Assembly: GCA_052246295.1 (NCBI GenBank)
Contig: JBQQCO010000001.1
Direction: 5' to 3' (one strand)
DNA: 64,000 nt
DNA from: Piscibacillus sp052246295
GTDB taxonomy: Bacteria > Bacillota > Bacilli > Bacillales > Alkalibacillaceae
Positions 17,781-26,722 of the stretch are shown here, one piece after another. The notes beneath the pieces are model-generated. The model had not been told where the DNA came from. It saw only the letters and a list, made by a program, of their open reading frames with translations, and ran no database searches. Every line of letters begins with the position of its first letter. Positions within the stretch are counted from its first letter, which is position 1. The position numbers and the translations under genes are program-made.

Positions 17781-18573
17781 CTGCACTCACCTCACCTACG
17801 TAAACATCCGCTTCCTTCACAACTTTATTCTCTAAGTAGCCAACTTTTTCAATCTCTATTTTTACTCTGTCCCCTATTCGTGCATATGGTGGGTTTTCTG
17901 GCACACCTACGAGAAGGACATCGCCTTCGTATAAAGTCATAAATTCTGTTACATCGGCGATTAACTCAGGAATTGTTCGAATCAAGTTACGCGTGCTATT
18001 TTCTTGTTTAAGTTCACCGTTAATCCATACTTTTGTCGATAATTGATGTGGATCTTTTACTTGATCCCTTTCAATAATCCAAGGGCCTATCGGGCAGAAA
18101 CCATCACGTGATTTCTGTTTAATCGCAGGTCTATATACATTTTCGATTGGCAAGCTTACATCGTTCACGACCGTGTAACCTTCAATATAATCAAAGGCGT
18201 CTTCCTGTTTGACTTTTGTTGCCGTTTGTCCAATGACCAATCCTAATGCAGCCCCAATTTGTACCTGCTCTTCTCCTTCTGGTAATGGGATTGGACTCTG
18301 GTGTGACGAGAATGTATTAACAGGTTTGATGTATAGAATCGGTGCTTCAGGGGGTTTTTGATATGGCTTTTCATCCATTTCAGGTTTTAACAGGTCATAT
18401 TCTCCTTTATAGTTAAGGATGGTCCCGTACAAGGTGTCGGAAATAGGGTTATCAAACGTTAATTGATCGACAGAATAGTCTTGGCCATGCAGCTTTACCA
18501 GTTGGTTAGTTAAATCTAATTCGCCTTCTTTTATTTGAGAAAAACCTTGTAGCTTGAACTTAATGCGTGACAC
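17767..18573 (-). CDS. hpaG1: HpaG1-like fumarylacetoacetase-family protein
   Basis: 268 residues from a GTG at 18573, which has AGAGGTGATG about 8 nt upstream; a TTG eight codons earlier lies before that site. FAH-family domain with YIKPVNTFSSH near 95 and IGAALGLVIGQ near 120, but the metal-binding block is weaker than in HpaG2 (the EcE motif is replaced by IGAALGLV). This fits the non-catalytic or modified N-terminal half of HpaG. A role as the missing hydratase HpaH, also an FAH-related enzyme, cannot be excluded. Confidence 0.78.
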   Translation of the reverse strand: MSRIKFKLQGFSQIKEGELDLTNQLVKLHGQDYSVDQLTFDNPISDTLYGTILNYKGEYDLLKPEMDEKPYQKPPEAPILYIKPVNTFSSHQSPIPLPEGEEQVQIGAALGLVIGQTATKVKQEDAFDYIEGYTVVNDVSLPIENVYRPAIKQKSRDGFCPIGPWIIERDQVKDPHQLSTKVWINGELKQENSTRNLIRTIPELIADVTEFMTLYEGDVLLVGVPENPPYARIGDRVKIEIEKVGYLENKVVKEADVYVGEVSADEVR

Positions 18574-18612
18574 TTCAACATCACCTCTTTTGAACAATAT
18601 GTAAAACGATGA

Positions 18613-18638
18613 GTAAGCCGGCCCAACAACCGGCTTAC
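18613..18638. other. Perfect 9-bp hairpin between the dapA-like gene and hpaG1
   Basis: GTAAGCCGG and CCGGCTTAC are separated by 8 nt. The stem is perfect, but no clean T-run follows on the minus strand. It is more likely an RNA-stability or processing element, or a leaky terminator, than a full stop inside the operon. Confidence 0.55.
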
Positions 18639-18644
18639 CACTTC

Positions 18645-19553
18645 TTATATTAATTTGTAGTCGATTAATGTTTTACGGATATCTTCTTGAATACTGTCAG
18701 AAGGAAGGTCCATTGGGAGTCTTAAAACCGGTTCAATTTTACCCATCATACCTAATGCCGCTTTAACTGGCGCAGGGTTCGTATCTTTGAATAACACATC
18801 GTTTAGGCGCATTAATTCAAAGTGTAAGTTCTGTGCTTTTTCAATATCACCTGCGAACCATGCATCGTGCATTTCGGCTACTTTCTTTGGCTCAACGTTT
18901 GCAGTGGCACTTATTGAACCAGCTCCACCAATAGCTAACATTGGGTAACAAAGCAATTCGATTCCTGAGAATAATAGAAAATCTCTTCCACAATTCAGGA
19001 GTACTCGGTTTACATGCTCAAAATCTTTATTCGATTCCTTAACTCCAATGATGTTCGGGCAATTTTTAGCAAGTTGAGCTAACGTTTCGACTTCTAAGTT
19101 TTTCGCCGTACGCCCTGGAATGTTATAGACAATAATCGGAATATCGACTGAATCCGCTACGGTTTTAAAATGCTTATATAGCGCTTGTTGGTTTGGCTTA
19201 TTGTAATAAGGCACAATGACCATCGCTGCATCTGCGCCCATTTCTTGCGCTTTTTTCGTTAAGTACATTGTTTCATCGTGATTAGTCGACCCCGTACCAG
19301 GCGCAAAAGGCACCCGACCATTAATCGTTTTGGCCGCATTCTCCATAACTTGAACGCGCTCTTCGATGGTCATGGAACTAGGCTCTCCAGACGTACCTGT
19401 AACGGAAATCGCATGAGTTCCATTAGCTAACTGGTACTCTATTAATTCAGACTGTTTCTCAAAGTCTATGTCATAGTTCGCCTTAAAAGGGGTAATCACC
19501 GGTGTAATAGACCCTCTAAGTTTCTGCTTAATTTCATCATACTGCTTTGACAT
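18645..19553 (-). CDS. DapA-like class I aldolase in the hpa operon
   Basis: 302 residues in the dihydrodipicolinate synthase/N-acetylneuraminate lyase family. The Schiff-base Lys172 (GVKESN), Tyr143 and Arg148 (VYNIPGR), and the GTSGE loop at 53-57 are all present, so the protein keeps true DapA residues. In this operon, where no class II HpaI aldolase is found, it is a candidate for cleaving 2,4-dihydroxyhept-2-ene-1,7-dioate to pyruvate and succinic semialdehyde. That role is inference; a second copy of lysine-pathway DapA is the alternative. Confidence 0.85.
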   Translation of the reverse strand: MSKQYDEIKQKLRGSITPVITPFKANYDIDFEKQSELIEYQLANGTHAISVTGTSGEPSSMTIEERVQVMENAAKTINGRVPFAPGTGSTNHDETMYLTKKAQEMGADAAMVIVPYYNKPNQQALYKHFKTVADSVDIPIIVYNIPGRTAKNLEVETLAQLAKNCPNIIGVKESNKDFEHVNRVLLNCGRDFLLFSGIELLCYPMLAIGGAGSISATANVEPKKVAEMHDAWFAGDIEKAQNLHFELMRLNDVLFKDTNPAPVKAALGMMGKIEPVLRLPMDLPSDSIQEDIRKTLIDYKLI

Positions 19554-19572
19554 ACTTCATCCTCCTAATCTA

Positions 19573-20553
19573 CTAAATCATGAATTGAGGCTTTGTCTTT
19601 TTAAGCTTTGGCTCGCCTGTTTCAATTGGTTTACCTGTGTGAACGTCTAGTACAATGGACGCTTCATCAAACCAACTATCAGGTGCCTCATGCCCCCAGA
19701 ACGTTTGGCGTAACGGATCATTTAAATCCCATTTAATTGGTTTAAAATCCGGGTCACTCGTTAAATAATCTCCATTGTAAAGCTCGATACGGTGACCGTC
19801 TGGATCTCTTAAATATAAGAAAAACGCATTCGATAACCCATGTCTTCCAGGACCACGTTCAATGTTTTTCGTATAGCCCATTGAGGCTAATACATCACAA
19901 CCATCGATTAAACTCATTGGATCTTTTAACCAAAAACCAACATGGTGAAGACGTGGCCCAACGCCATTCATAAACGCTACATCGTGAACGCTAGGTTTAC
20001 GGTGTAGCCACGCTGCCCAGATCCGTTCTTGATCATCGACCGTATATTCCGAACAAGCAAATCCTAGTTTATTAATATAGTAGTCATAGTTATGTTGAAC
20101 ATCGGTGACAGCACAATTGAAATGGTCAATCCGCTGTACTTTTGCACCTCTATATAAGTCGTAGCGCTGTAGGAGCCTGTCAACTGAATCCATTTCTGCA
20201 TAAAATTCAACTGGCAATCCTTGCGGGTCTTGAATTCGGAAGGCACGACCTAATGCATGCTGTGAACCTTCCTCAAGCCACTTTACGTTCGTTCCTTCAT
20301 TTTCAAAGCGACTCGCCAATTCATCCAAGTTTTCATTTGAATAAACCTTATAGCTCATAACTTCTACAACTGGCTCTTCACGCTTTTTCAGTAAAAGGCT
20401 GTGGTGATTATGTTCTTCAAGCCCTCTTAAATAAACATTCTCAGAATCCTCTTCTGTGATCACAAAACCTAAGGCCTCATAAAAATCTTTTGAGCGCTCT
20501 AGATCCGTGACATGCAAAACTGCACGGCCACAACGAATAATATTTGAATCCAT
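19573..20553 (-). CDS. hpaD: 3,4-dihydroxyphenylacetate 2,3-dioxygenase
   Basis: 326 residues of two vicinal-oxygen-chelate modules, the type I extradiol dioxygenase fold. Likely metal ligands are His144 (RIDHFNC), His203 or His204 (RLHHVGF) and Glu257 (HRIELYNGDY). It opens the homoprotocatechuate ring between C2 and C3. The length and C-terminal extension resemble the Brevibacterium-type Fe(II) or Mn(II) enzyme. It lies 20 nt after hpaE and 19 nt before the dapA-like gene. Confidence 0.9.
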   Translation of the reverse strand: MDSNIIRCGRAVLHVTDLERSKDFYEALGFVITEEDSENVYLRGLEEHNHHSLLLKKREEPVVEVMSYKVYSNENLDELASRFENEGTNVKWLEEGSQHALGRAFRIQDPQGLPVEFYAEMDSVDRLLQRYDLYRGAKVQRIDHFNCAVTDVQHNYDYYINKLGFACSEYTVDDQERIWAAWLHRKPSVHDVAFMNGVGPRLHHVGFWLKDPMSLIDGCDVLASMGYTKNIERGPGRHGLSNAFFLYLRDPDGHRIELYNGDYLTSDPDFKPIKWDLNDPLRQTFWGHEAPDSWFDEASIVLDVHTGKPIETGEPKLKKTKPQFMI

Positions 20554-20574
20554 TACGTTTTCCCTCCCCCGTTT

Positions 20575-22071
20575 TTACTTGCCAAACTGTGGAATGTGGT
20601 GGTCTTTAATTGAAACATGAATAATTTGCGTTTCGGTATAAAATTCAAATGCGTAAAAACCACCTTCACGTCCGATTCCACTATGCTTTGAACCACCAAA
20701 TGGCGTGCGTAAATCACGAACATTTTGCGAGTTTACCCACAACATCCCTGCATCAATAGCTTGTGCGACTCGATGACCTCGCTGAATATCTTTTGTCCAA
20801 ACGTATCCTGCTAGACCATAACGAACATCGTTAGCTTTTTCGATTACTTCATCCTCATCTTTAAACGTCATCACTGCAATGACTGGACCAAAAATTTCTT
20901 CCTGAACAACTCTCATATTTTGATTAGCATTTAAAAGTAACGTTGGCGCCACATAATTCCCTCTGCTATACTCTTCAGGAACTTTTCCACTATAAACTTC
21001 ACAACCTTCTTCTTTAGCAAGGTCAAGATAACCTTTGACACTTTCATAATGATCTCGATGTACTAAAGGTCCTACTTGAGTATTCGGGTCCATTGGGTCA
21101 CCAACGCGAATGTTATCCACTCGTTGTTTTAGCTTCTCGATAAAATCATCTGCAATATCTTCATGCAGATAAACTCTAGAGTTAGCCGTACAACGTTCAC
21201 CGTTAAAGGAGAATACTCCCCAAGTACACGCATCCAAAGCACGATCTAAATCAGCATCATCAAAAATAACAATTGGCGACTTTCCGCCTAGCTCCATCGA
21301 GAATTGTTTAAGGGCGTCTGCTCCGTTTTTCATAATTTCAGAGCCTGTCGTTGTCTCACCCGTGAATGAAATCAATGGAACATCTGGGTGTCTAACTAAT
21401 GCTGCACCAGCTGTCTCACCGTACCCGTGCACCACATTAAACACACCATCCGGAAGGCCTGCTTGGTCGATGACTTCTGCAATACGATTGGCTGATAGTG
21501 GCGACCATTCAGCAGGTTTTAACACGACGGTGTTACCCGTCGCTAACGCCGGTGCGATTTTCCAAGTTTCAAGCATAAATGGCGCATTCCAAGGTGTAAT
21601 GAGCCCCGCTACGCCTACTGGTTTACGTACGGAGTAGTTAATAAACTCATCATCAACTTGATAAGCTTCACCGTATAGGTGGCTTTTCACCATATCTGCG
21701 TAAAATCTAAAGTTTTTCGCCGAACGGGCAATCATTTTCCTCGTCTGGCTTATAGGTAATCCTGTATCATAGGACTCTAGCATGGCGATTTCTTCACTAT
21801 GTTCTTCGATTAAATCACCAATCTTATTGACATAGCCTAATCGTTCCTCTAATTTAAGCTGTCCCCATTCCCCATGGAATGCCTTTTTTGCTGCAGCGAC
21901 AGCCTGGTCAATGTCTGAGGCGTCACCTGAGGCAACCAGGTTAATTTTTTCATTTGTAAAAGGACTAAGGTTTTCAAAGGTTTCTTTGCTGCTTGCTTCT
22001 ACAAACTCACCATTAATATATAGTGAGATATCATCAAGTTTCTGCTGAGCGGGTGTTTGATATTGAGTCAC
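20575..22071 (-). CDS. hpaE: 5-carboxymethyl-2-hydroxymuconate semialdehyde dehydrogenase
   Basis: 498 residues, aldehyde dehydrogenase superfamily. TPWNAPFM at 159-166, FTGETTTG near 236, Glu260 (MELGG) and nucleophile Cys294 (NGERCTA) are intact. NGERC is typical of HpaE-type enzymes. It oxidises the ring-cleavage semialdehyde with NAD+. The 101-bp gap to hpaC contains GCTCAACA and TGTTGAGC arms around a long loop, a weak possible attenuator. Confidence 0.9.
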   Translation of the reverse strand: MTQYQTPAQQKLDDISLYINGEFVEASSKETFENLSPFTNEKINLVASGDASDIDQAVAAAKKAFHGEWGQLKLEERLGYVNKIGDLIEEHSEEIAMLESYDTGLPISQTRKMIARSAKNFRFYADMVKSHLYGEAYQVDDEFINYSVRKPVGVAGLITPWNAPFMLETWKIAPALATGNTVVLKPAEWSPLSANRIAEVIDQAGLPDGVFNVVHGYGETAGAALVRHPDVPLISFTGETTTGSEIMKNGADALKQFSMELGGKSPIVIFDDADLDRALDACTWGVFSFNGERCTANSRVYLHEDIADDFIEKLKQRVDNIRVGDPMDPNTQVGPLVHRDHYESVKGYLDLAKEEGCEVYSGKVPEEYSRGNYVAPTLLLNANQNMRVVQEEIFGPVIAVMTFKDEDEVIEKANDVRYGLAGYVWTKDIQRGHRVAQAIDAGMLWVNSQNVRDLRTPFGGSKHSGIGREGGFYAFEFYTETQIIHVSIKDHHIPQFGK

Positions 22072-22172
22072 ACGATCCTCTCCTTTGTATGGTTATTACG
22101 ACAAAACGCTCAACACCCTTGACCTCGAATTTGATCGATTAATTTTTCAGATGTTGAGCATTTCTATTTTAT

Positions 22173-22637
22173 TTACACTGGCTGGTAACTCCCATACTTC
22201 CCTCCAAAGAAGGCTAATGGGTTACCGTCAGTTAATTTAATTTCTAAAACTTGACCTATAAAAAGCGTATGGTCGCCAACTTCAAAAGATTCGGCAACAT
22301 CACACACAACTGATGCTAGAGCATCTCGAATGACAGGAATTCCACTGATATAGTCAAACTCTACAACACTCGGATCTTCCTTCTGGCCTGCGAAATGCAT
22401 GGATACATCTTTTTGTTCATCTGTTAAAATGCTCACCGCGAACTGTTGTGATTCCTTGATGCGTTCATACATTCTTGCATTGTGATCAATCGAAATCGTG
22501 ACTAATTTTGGATCTAATGACACCGACATAAACGCATTAGCTGTCATTCCATGTGCCTCATCACCAACTTGTGTTGTCACGACCGTTACACCAGTTGCAA
22601 AACGCCCCATCGCATTACGGAAAGTACGATCATCCAT
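22173..22637 (-). CDS. hpaC: Flavin reductase of 4-hydroxyphenylacetate 3-monooxygenase
   Basis: 154 residues, FMN-binding split-barrel flavin reductase. Motifs are FATGVTVVTT near residue 12 and the family block AHGMTANAFMSVSLDPKL near 28-45. GAGGAGG ends directly at an ATG at 22643, so the second ATG at 22637, 6 nt further on, is taken as the start. It supplies reduced flavin to HpaB. Confidence 0.9.
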   Translation of the reverse strand: MDDRTFRNAMGRFATGVTVVTTQVGDEAHGMTANAFMSVSLDPKLVTISIDHNARMYERIKESQQFAVSILTDEQKDVSMHFAGQKEDPSVVEFDYISGIPVIRDALASVVCDVAESFEVGDHTLFIGQVLEIKLTDGNPLAFFGGKYGSYQPV

Positions 22638-22659
22638 TGTCATCCTCCTCAGTGAGTTT

Positions 22660-24147
22660 TTAAACGTTCAATCCACTTTTTATCGCATTTGGCTTCTCCA
22701 CATTCTCACGCTTCAAAAAGTCTTTCACCATGTCTTTGTACTTCTCTTTATCGTATTGATCGAAGTAAGCCATTCCCATCTTAATTGGGTCTCCAAAGAA
22801 ATAATATTCGTAATGTGTTTGCCTGCTTCCAAAAGCACTCATCGTTAGATCCCAAGCTAAGCGGAATATTTGAACACGTTCGAATCCTTCAACATTTTTA
22901 CCTTGCATCGCTCTGTGTAAAATAGGTCCAATCTCTTCTGAACTAAAATCATCATAACTCGGAATCCCCATCATGCCTGATGCACCAAGAATTCTTAAGA
23001 TCTCAGCCAGGCGTGGGTAAACTCTTGGATACCAGTTACGAGCTGCATTTAGTGCTTCAAAATCAGGTGTCATCATGCCCCACTTATCAAGCTTTGCATT
23101 ATGCTCAGCACGGAATAGATGTGACTTCATGTTTTCTAAAGTCAGCATAATTTCGGTTCCTTTGTCTTTAACATGCTGGAATCCATCAATACCGATTGAG
23201 TCCATTAACGTTAAGACAACACCAAGTAAAAATTCCGTTTTGGCAATGTCCTTAGCGACGACCTGATGTGTCATATGAACCACAGCATTTGTTTCCGCAA
23301 AAGCTTGATTACAAATGGTTGAGTTTTCTAGAATAAAAATACGGTCCCACGGCACTAACACGTTATCAAATGCGATGATTGTGTCCCCTTCTTCAAACTT
23401 CGAACCTAGAGGGTGGTCGTAATTATTTTTACCGTAGTCAAACGATTCTCGGCTTAAGTACTTTAAGCCTGGCGTGTTGTTAGGAATCGCAAATGCTAAT
23501 GAGTATGGATCGTCTTTTTCTCCAGCTTTTTTCACTGTTGATGGAAACACCATAATCTCATCTGTAATTCCACCCTGTGTTGCAAGCAACCTAATTCCAT
23601 CAACAACGACACCATCGTCATTCTTCTCAACGACATGTAGAGCTACGTTGGCGTCTTTTTGTTCAGCTTGGATTTTTGCGCGGTTAACTTGTGGGTGAAT
23701 TAGTGTGTGGGTCAAACTTAGGTCATTTTCTCTTGCATACTCTGCATACTTTCTAGCGTTTTCAGCAAAAAGTGGATTGTCTTGGCCGTAAAAGTCATAA
23801 GCCGCTTCCATTGTCATAACTTCAGCATTTAAGTAATCTGGTGAGCGCCCCATTACACCCTTGGTAAAATCTTGCCACTCCATAATCGCTTCACGGCGAG
23901 CAATTAAGTCGTCAATTGTTTTTGGAAGCATAAATGTTTTACTGACTTGATCACCTGTTGTTGGGGATTTATATAACATCTTTTCTGGTTTTTCATATTG
24001 AATGTCGTATAATTTAGCCATTGATTGAACAACGCCTTTAAACGCTGGGTGTTCGGTGACATCCTCCACACGTTCCCCTCCGATATAGACATTGTTATTG
24101 GCCTTCTTTAGGCGTTCGATATACTCCTTACCCGTTTTAGCTGGCAT
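22660..24147 (-). CDS. hpaB: 4-hydroxyphenylacetate 3-monooxygenase, oxygenase component
   Basis: 495 residues, acyl-CoA-dehydrogenase-like HpaB family. Recognisable blocks are MGRSPDYLN near 98 and THTLIHPQVNRAK near 147-159 (flavin and substrate region), and a C-terminal HYEYYFFGDP near 455. It hydroxylates 4-hydroxyphenylacetate to homoprotocatechuate with reduced flavin from HpaC. GAGGAGGAGAG lies before the ATG. It is the first gene of a run of twelve on this strand and faces the divergent LysR gene. Confidence 0.92.
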   Translation of the reverse strand: MPAKTGKEYIERLKKANNNVYIGGERVEDVTEHPAFKGVVQSMAKLYDIQYEKPEKMLYKSPTTGDQVSKTFMLPKTIDDLIARREAIMEWQDFTKGVMGRSPDYLNAEVMTMEAAYDFYGQDNPLFAENARKYAEYARENDLSLTHTLIHPQVNRAKIQAEQKDANVALHVVEKNDDGVVVDGIRLLATQGGITDEIMVFPSTVKKAGEKDDPYSLAFAIPNNTPGLKYLSRESFDYGKNNYDHPLGSKFEEGDTIIAFDNVLVPWDRIFILENSTICNQAFAETNAVVHMTHQVVAKDIAKTEFLLGVVLTLMDSIGIDGFQHVKDKGTEIMLTLENMKSHLFRAEHNAKLDKWGMMTPDFEALNAARNWYPRVYPRLAEILRILGASGMMGIPSYDDFSSEEIGPILHRAMQGKNVEGFERVQIFRLAWDLTMSAFGSRQTHYEYYFFGDPIKMGMAYFDQYDKEKYKDMVKDFLKRENVEKPNAIKSGLNV

Positions 24148-24168
24148 AATCTCTCCTCCTCAAAAACT

Positions 24169-24183
24169 TTGTAAGCGCTTTAT
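24169..24183 (-). promoter_or_regulatory. cre-like CcpA site in the hpaB leader
   Basis: The plus-strand sequence TTGTAAGCGCTTTAT matches the cre consensus WTGNAANCGNWNNCW at every fixed position but one (A for C near the end). It lies 22 nt before the hpaB start. Catabolite repression of aromatic breakdown is plausible. Confidence 0.6.
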
Positions 24184-24248
24184 TTACTTTATATTTTGAA
24201 TATTAGCACGACTTCTGATATATTAAAAATATTAATTAGGTTATAAAT

Positions 24249-24267
24249 CTATATAAAAAATATATAG
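24249..24267. promoter_or_regulatory. Palindrome between hpaB and the LysR gene
   Basis: CTATATA and TATATAG arms (7 bp, perfect) flank five As, directly before the LysR ribosome site (AGGAG). Autoregulation by the divergent LysR protein is possible, but the AT-rich sequence weakens the case. Confidence 0.45.
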
Positions 24268-24282
24268 GAGTTGAGTTGATCG

Positions 24283-25185
24283 ATGGATTTCAAACGTTTA
24301 AAGTACTTCCATACGATTGCAACAGAAGGCCAAATCACAAAAGCAGCTAAGAAACTCCACATCCAACAGCCTCCTCTAAGTAAAAGCCTCAAAGACCTAG
24401 AAACTGAACTCGGTGTCACCTTATTCGATCGACAATCTCGAAAGCTTGTTCTAACGGAAGCTGGAGAAGTTTTGTTTCAAAAAGTAGAAACGCTCTTTTC
24501 CCACCTTGACGATACGGTTACCGAAGTGAGGGATATAGGTGAAGGGTTTACAGGGCATCTTGCGATTGGATGTGTGAAGACTTGCTTTTCATATATACCC
24601 AACAAACTTAACCTATTCAGGACTCAATACCCTCAAATATCGTTTCGCTTAAAAGAGGGTGATTCTTACACTTTAGCTGAGCATCTGATTAATCATGAAC
24701 TTGATTTTGCCATCATCCGACTGCCTCTAGATTTAGATCAGTTCGATTATTTACAATTACCGGATGAAGGTTACGTTGCGGTCTTGCCTACTGAGTGGGA
24801 ATTTCCAAATGAACAATACATTTCTATGAATGAGTTGGCAACCTACCCATTAATGCTGTTACATCGAATTCAAGGTGTGGGGCAATACGAGGTGATTTTA
24901 GAAAAATTTAAACGTCACGACCTTAATCCTAATATTATTTTAGATTGTCCCGATGTGGATATGATTTTGGAGCTCGTTAGGTCAGGTGTTGGTGCGACGG
25001 TCATTCCTGAATCAACTTTTCATCATAAAAACATAGAGGGTATTCGGATGCTTAAGATTAGTGATGAGACCATATCATCGCAGTCGGCTTTAATCTGGTC
25101 GAAGGATCGGTACTTAACGAAGAGTGCGAGGCGTTTTATCGATATGTTTGAGATGGAAAAGTTAGAGCCGCACTCAAGGGTTTGA
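24283..25185 (+). CDS. LysR-family regulator, probable control of the hpa operon
   Basis: 300 residues. N-terminal winged helix (residues 1-60, GQITKAAKKLHIQQPPLSKS) and a LysR substrate-binding domain from about 90. It is transcribed divergently from hpaB with 135 bp between the starts, the usual position for a LysR activator of a catabolic operon. The effector would be 4-hydroxyphenylacetate or a pathway intermediate; this is inferred from position only. Confidence 0.85.
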   Translation: MDFKRLKYFHTIATEGQITKAAKKLHIQQPPLSKSLKDLETELGVTLFDRQSRKLVLTEAGEVLFQKVETLFSHLDDTVTEVRDIGEGFTGHLAIGCVKTCFSYIPNKLNLFRTQYPQISFRLKEGDSYTLAEHLINHELDFAIIRLPLDLDQFDYLQLPDEGYVAVLPTEWEFPNEQYISMNELATYPLMLLHRIQGVGQYEVILEKFKRHDLNPNIILDCPDVDMILELVRSGVGATVIPESTFHHKNIEGIRMLKISDETISSQSALIWSKDRYLTKSARRFIDMFEMEKLEPHSRV

Positions 25186-25203
25186 ATCCTTAGGTGCGGC
25201 TTA
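25167..25203. terminator. Bidirectional terminator, lysR and metQ
   Basis: GCCGCAC...GGTGCGGC stem with an inner AAGG/CCTT pairing overlaps the LysR stop codon; metQ ends 15 nt further on, convergent. Confidence 0.65.
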
Positions 25204-25217
25204 AACTTGACGTATGC

Positions 25218-26042
25218 TTACCAACCAATCTCTTCTAACTCAACAAAGGTTGGGATAAGTGAGTCATCGTAAACTTCACGGATATGCTGAGCAACCTCTT
25301 CAGTTTGATAAATGTCTACGATTTTCTGGTACGTTTCATTACCGGCTTCACTAGATTGTGCGGCGATGATATTAATATAAGGTGTCGCTGTATCATCCTC
25401 AACAAAAATAGAATCATTGACTGGGTTGAACCCAGCTTCAACTGCAACTCCGTTATTAATTACAGAGATTGCTACATCAGGTAATACTCGTGGTGTTTGA
25501 GCCGCTACGACAGGTTCAAACTTTAGGTTCTTAGGATTTTCCTGAACCTTTTCGATTGAGCCGTTTCCATCAAAACCTTCTGGAAGTCCGATTAATCCCG
25601 CTTTTTCTAGTAATAGAAGAGCACGCCCCATATTAGTCGCTTCTTTTGGCAGGGCAACTGATGCTCCGTCTGGAATTTCATCTACACGTTCATATTTATC
25701 TGAATAGATTCCCATTGGTGCAATGAGGGTTGCTGCAATCGGCTCTAAGTCTAGATTGCGCTCTTCAATAAATGCATCAAAGTAAGAGACCGTTTGGAAC
25801 GCGTTAAGGTCAATGTCACCATCAGCTAACGCTAAGTTAGGTCTAACATAATCCGAAAATTCGACTAGCTCTAATTCAATACCTTCTTCAGCTGCTAGTT
25901 CTTTTACTTTTTCCCATATTGGAACGCCAGAACCATTTAATCCTACTTTAACTGTTTCATTTGAGTCAGATCCTGATCCGCAACCTGCTAGAATAATAGC
26001 TGTAACAAATAGTGCTAGTGAAATACTAATTAGTTTTTTCAT
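25218..26042 (-). CDS. metQ: Methionine ABC transporter substrate-binding lipoprotein
   Basis: 274 residues, NlpA/MetQ family. Lipobox ILAGC with Cys at about residue 21. Family blocks: NAFQTVSYFDAF near 85 and PKEATNMGRALLLLEKAGLI near 135-155. It binds methionine outside the cell for the MetNI importer. Last gene of the metNIQ unit. Confidence 0.93.
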   Translation of the reverse strand: MKKLISISLALFVTAIILAGCGSGSDSNETVKVGLNGSGVPIWEKVKELAAEEGIELELVEFSDYVRPNLALADGDIDLNAFQTVSYFDAFIEERNLDLEPIAATLIAPMGIYSDKYERVDEIPDGASVALPKEATNMGRALLLLEKAGLIGLPEGFDGNGSIEKVQENPKNLKFEPVVAAQTPRVLPDVAISVINNGVAVEAGFNPVNDSIFVEDDTATPYINIIAAQSSEAGNETYQKIVDIYQTEEVAQHIREVYDDSLIPTFVELEEIGW

Positions 26043-26059
26043 TGTTTGTGCCTCCTAAG

Positions 26060-26722
26060 TTATAATCTTCGTAGTTTTTTAGATAAATAATTTCCAATCA
26101 TCTGTACGATTTGGACAAGTACGACAAGTAGAACGACTGTCGCGATCATAATGTCTGTTTCAAAGCGTTGATAGCCGTAGGAAATTGCTAAATCACCAAG
26201 GCCGCCACCACCGACGAAGCCTGCCATAGCGGATGCTCCGACTAATCCGATCGTTGCAATTGTGAGGTTTAACGTAATAGAGCTTAACGCTTCAGGCAAC
26301 AACACTCGGAAAATGATTTGCCAATTAGAAGCGCCCATTGCTTGTGCCGCTTCGACAACTCCATTGTTCACCTCTAGCAAGCTACTTTCTACAAGTCTAG
26401 CTACAAACGGAGCAGCGAAGAAGACGAGTGGTACCACTGCCGCAGCTGTACCAATTGACGTTCCCACGATGAACCTAGTGATCGGTAAAATGGCAACCAG
26501 TAAAATAATAAACGGAATCGAGCGGAATATATTCACGATCACGTTTAGTACGTTGAAGATTGCACCATTTTCCATTAAACCATGCTCACGAGTCGCGACT
26601 AAAGCAACGCCTAAAGGGATTCCGATTAGACATGCTAACGCCAATGAGATAAACACCATTAACAGCGTTTCATTCGTTGCTTCAATAATTCTTGGCATCA
26701 TTTCTACAATGTTAACGTCCAT
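26060..26722 (-). CDS. metI: Methionine ABC transporter permease
   Basis: 220 residues, five membrane segments, with the ABC permease EAA loop (VEAAQAMGASNWQI) near 130-143 that docks to MetN. It overlaps metN by 11 nt. Confidence 0.93.
   Translation of the reverse strand: MDVNIVEMMPRIIEATNETLLMVFISLALACLIGIPLGVALVATREHGLMENGAIFNVLNVIVNIFRSIPFIILLVAILPITRFIVGTSIGTAAAVVPLVFFAAPFVARLVESSLLEVNNGVVEAAQAMGASNWQIIFRVLLPEALSSITLNLTIATIGLVGASAMAGFVGGGGLGDLAISYGYQRFETDIMIATVVLLVVLVQIVQMIGNYLSKKLRRL

Noticed and set aside
18613..18638. True terminator splitting the hpa operon
   Set aside because: The stem is strong but no T-run follows, and downstream genes complete the same pathway.
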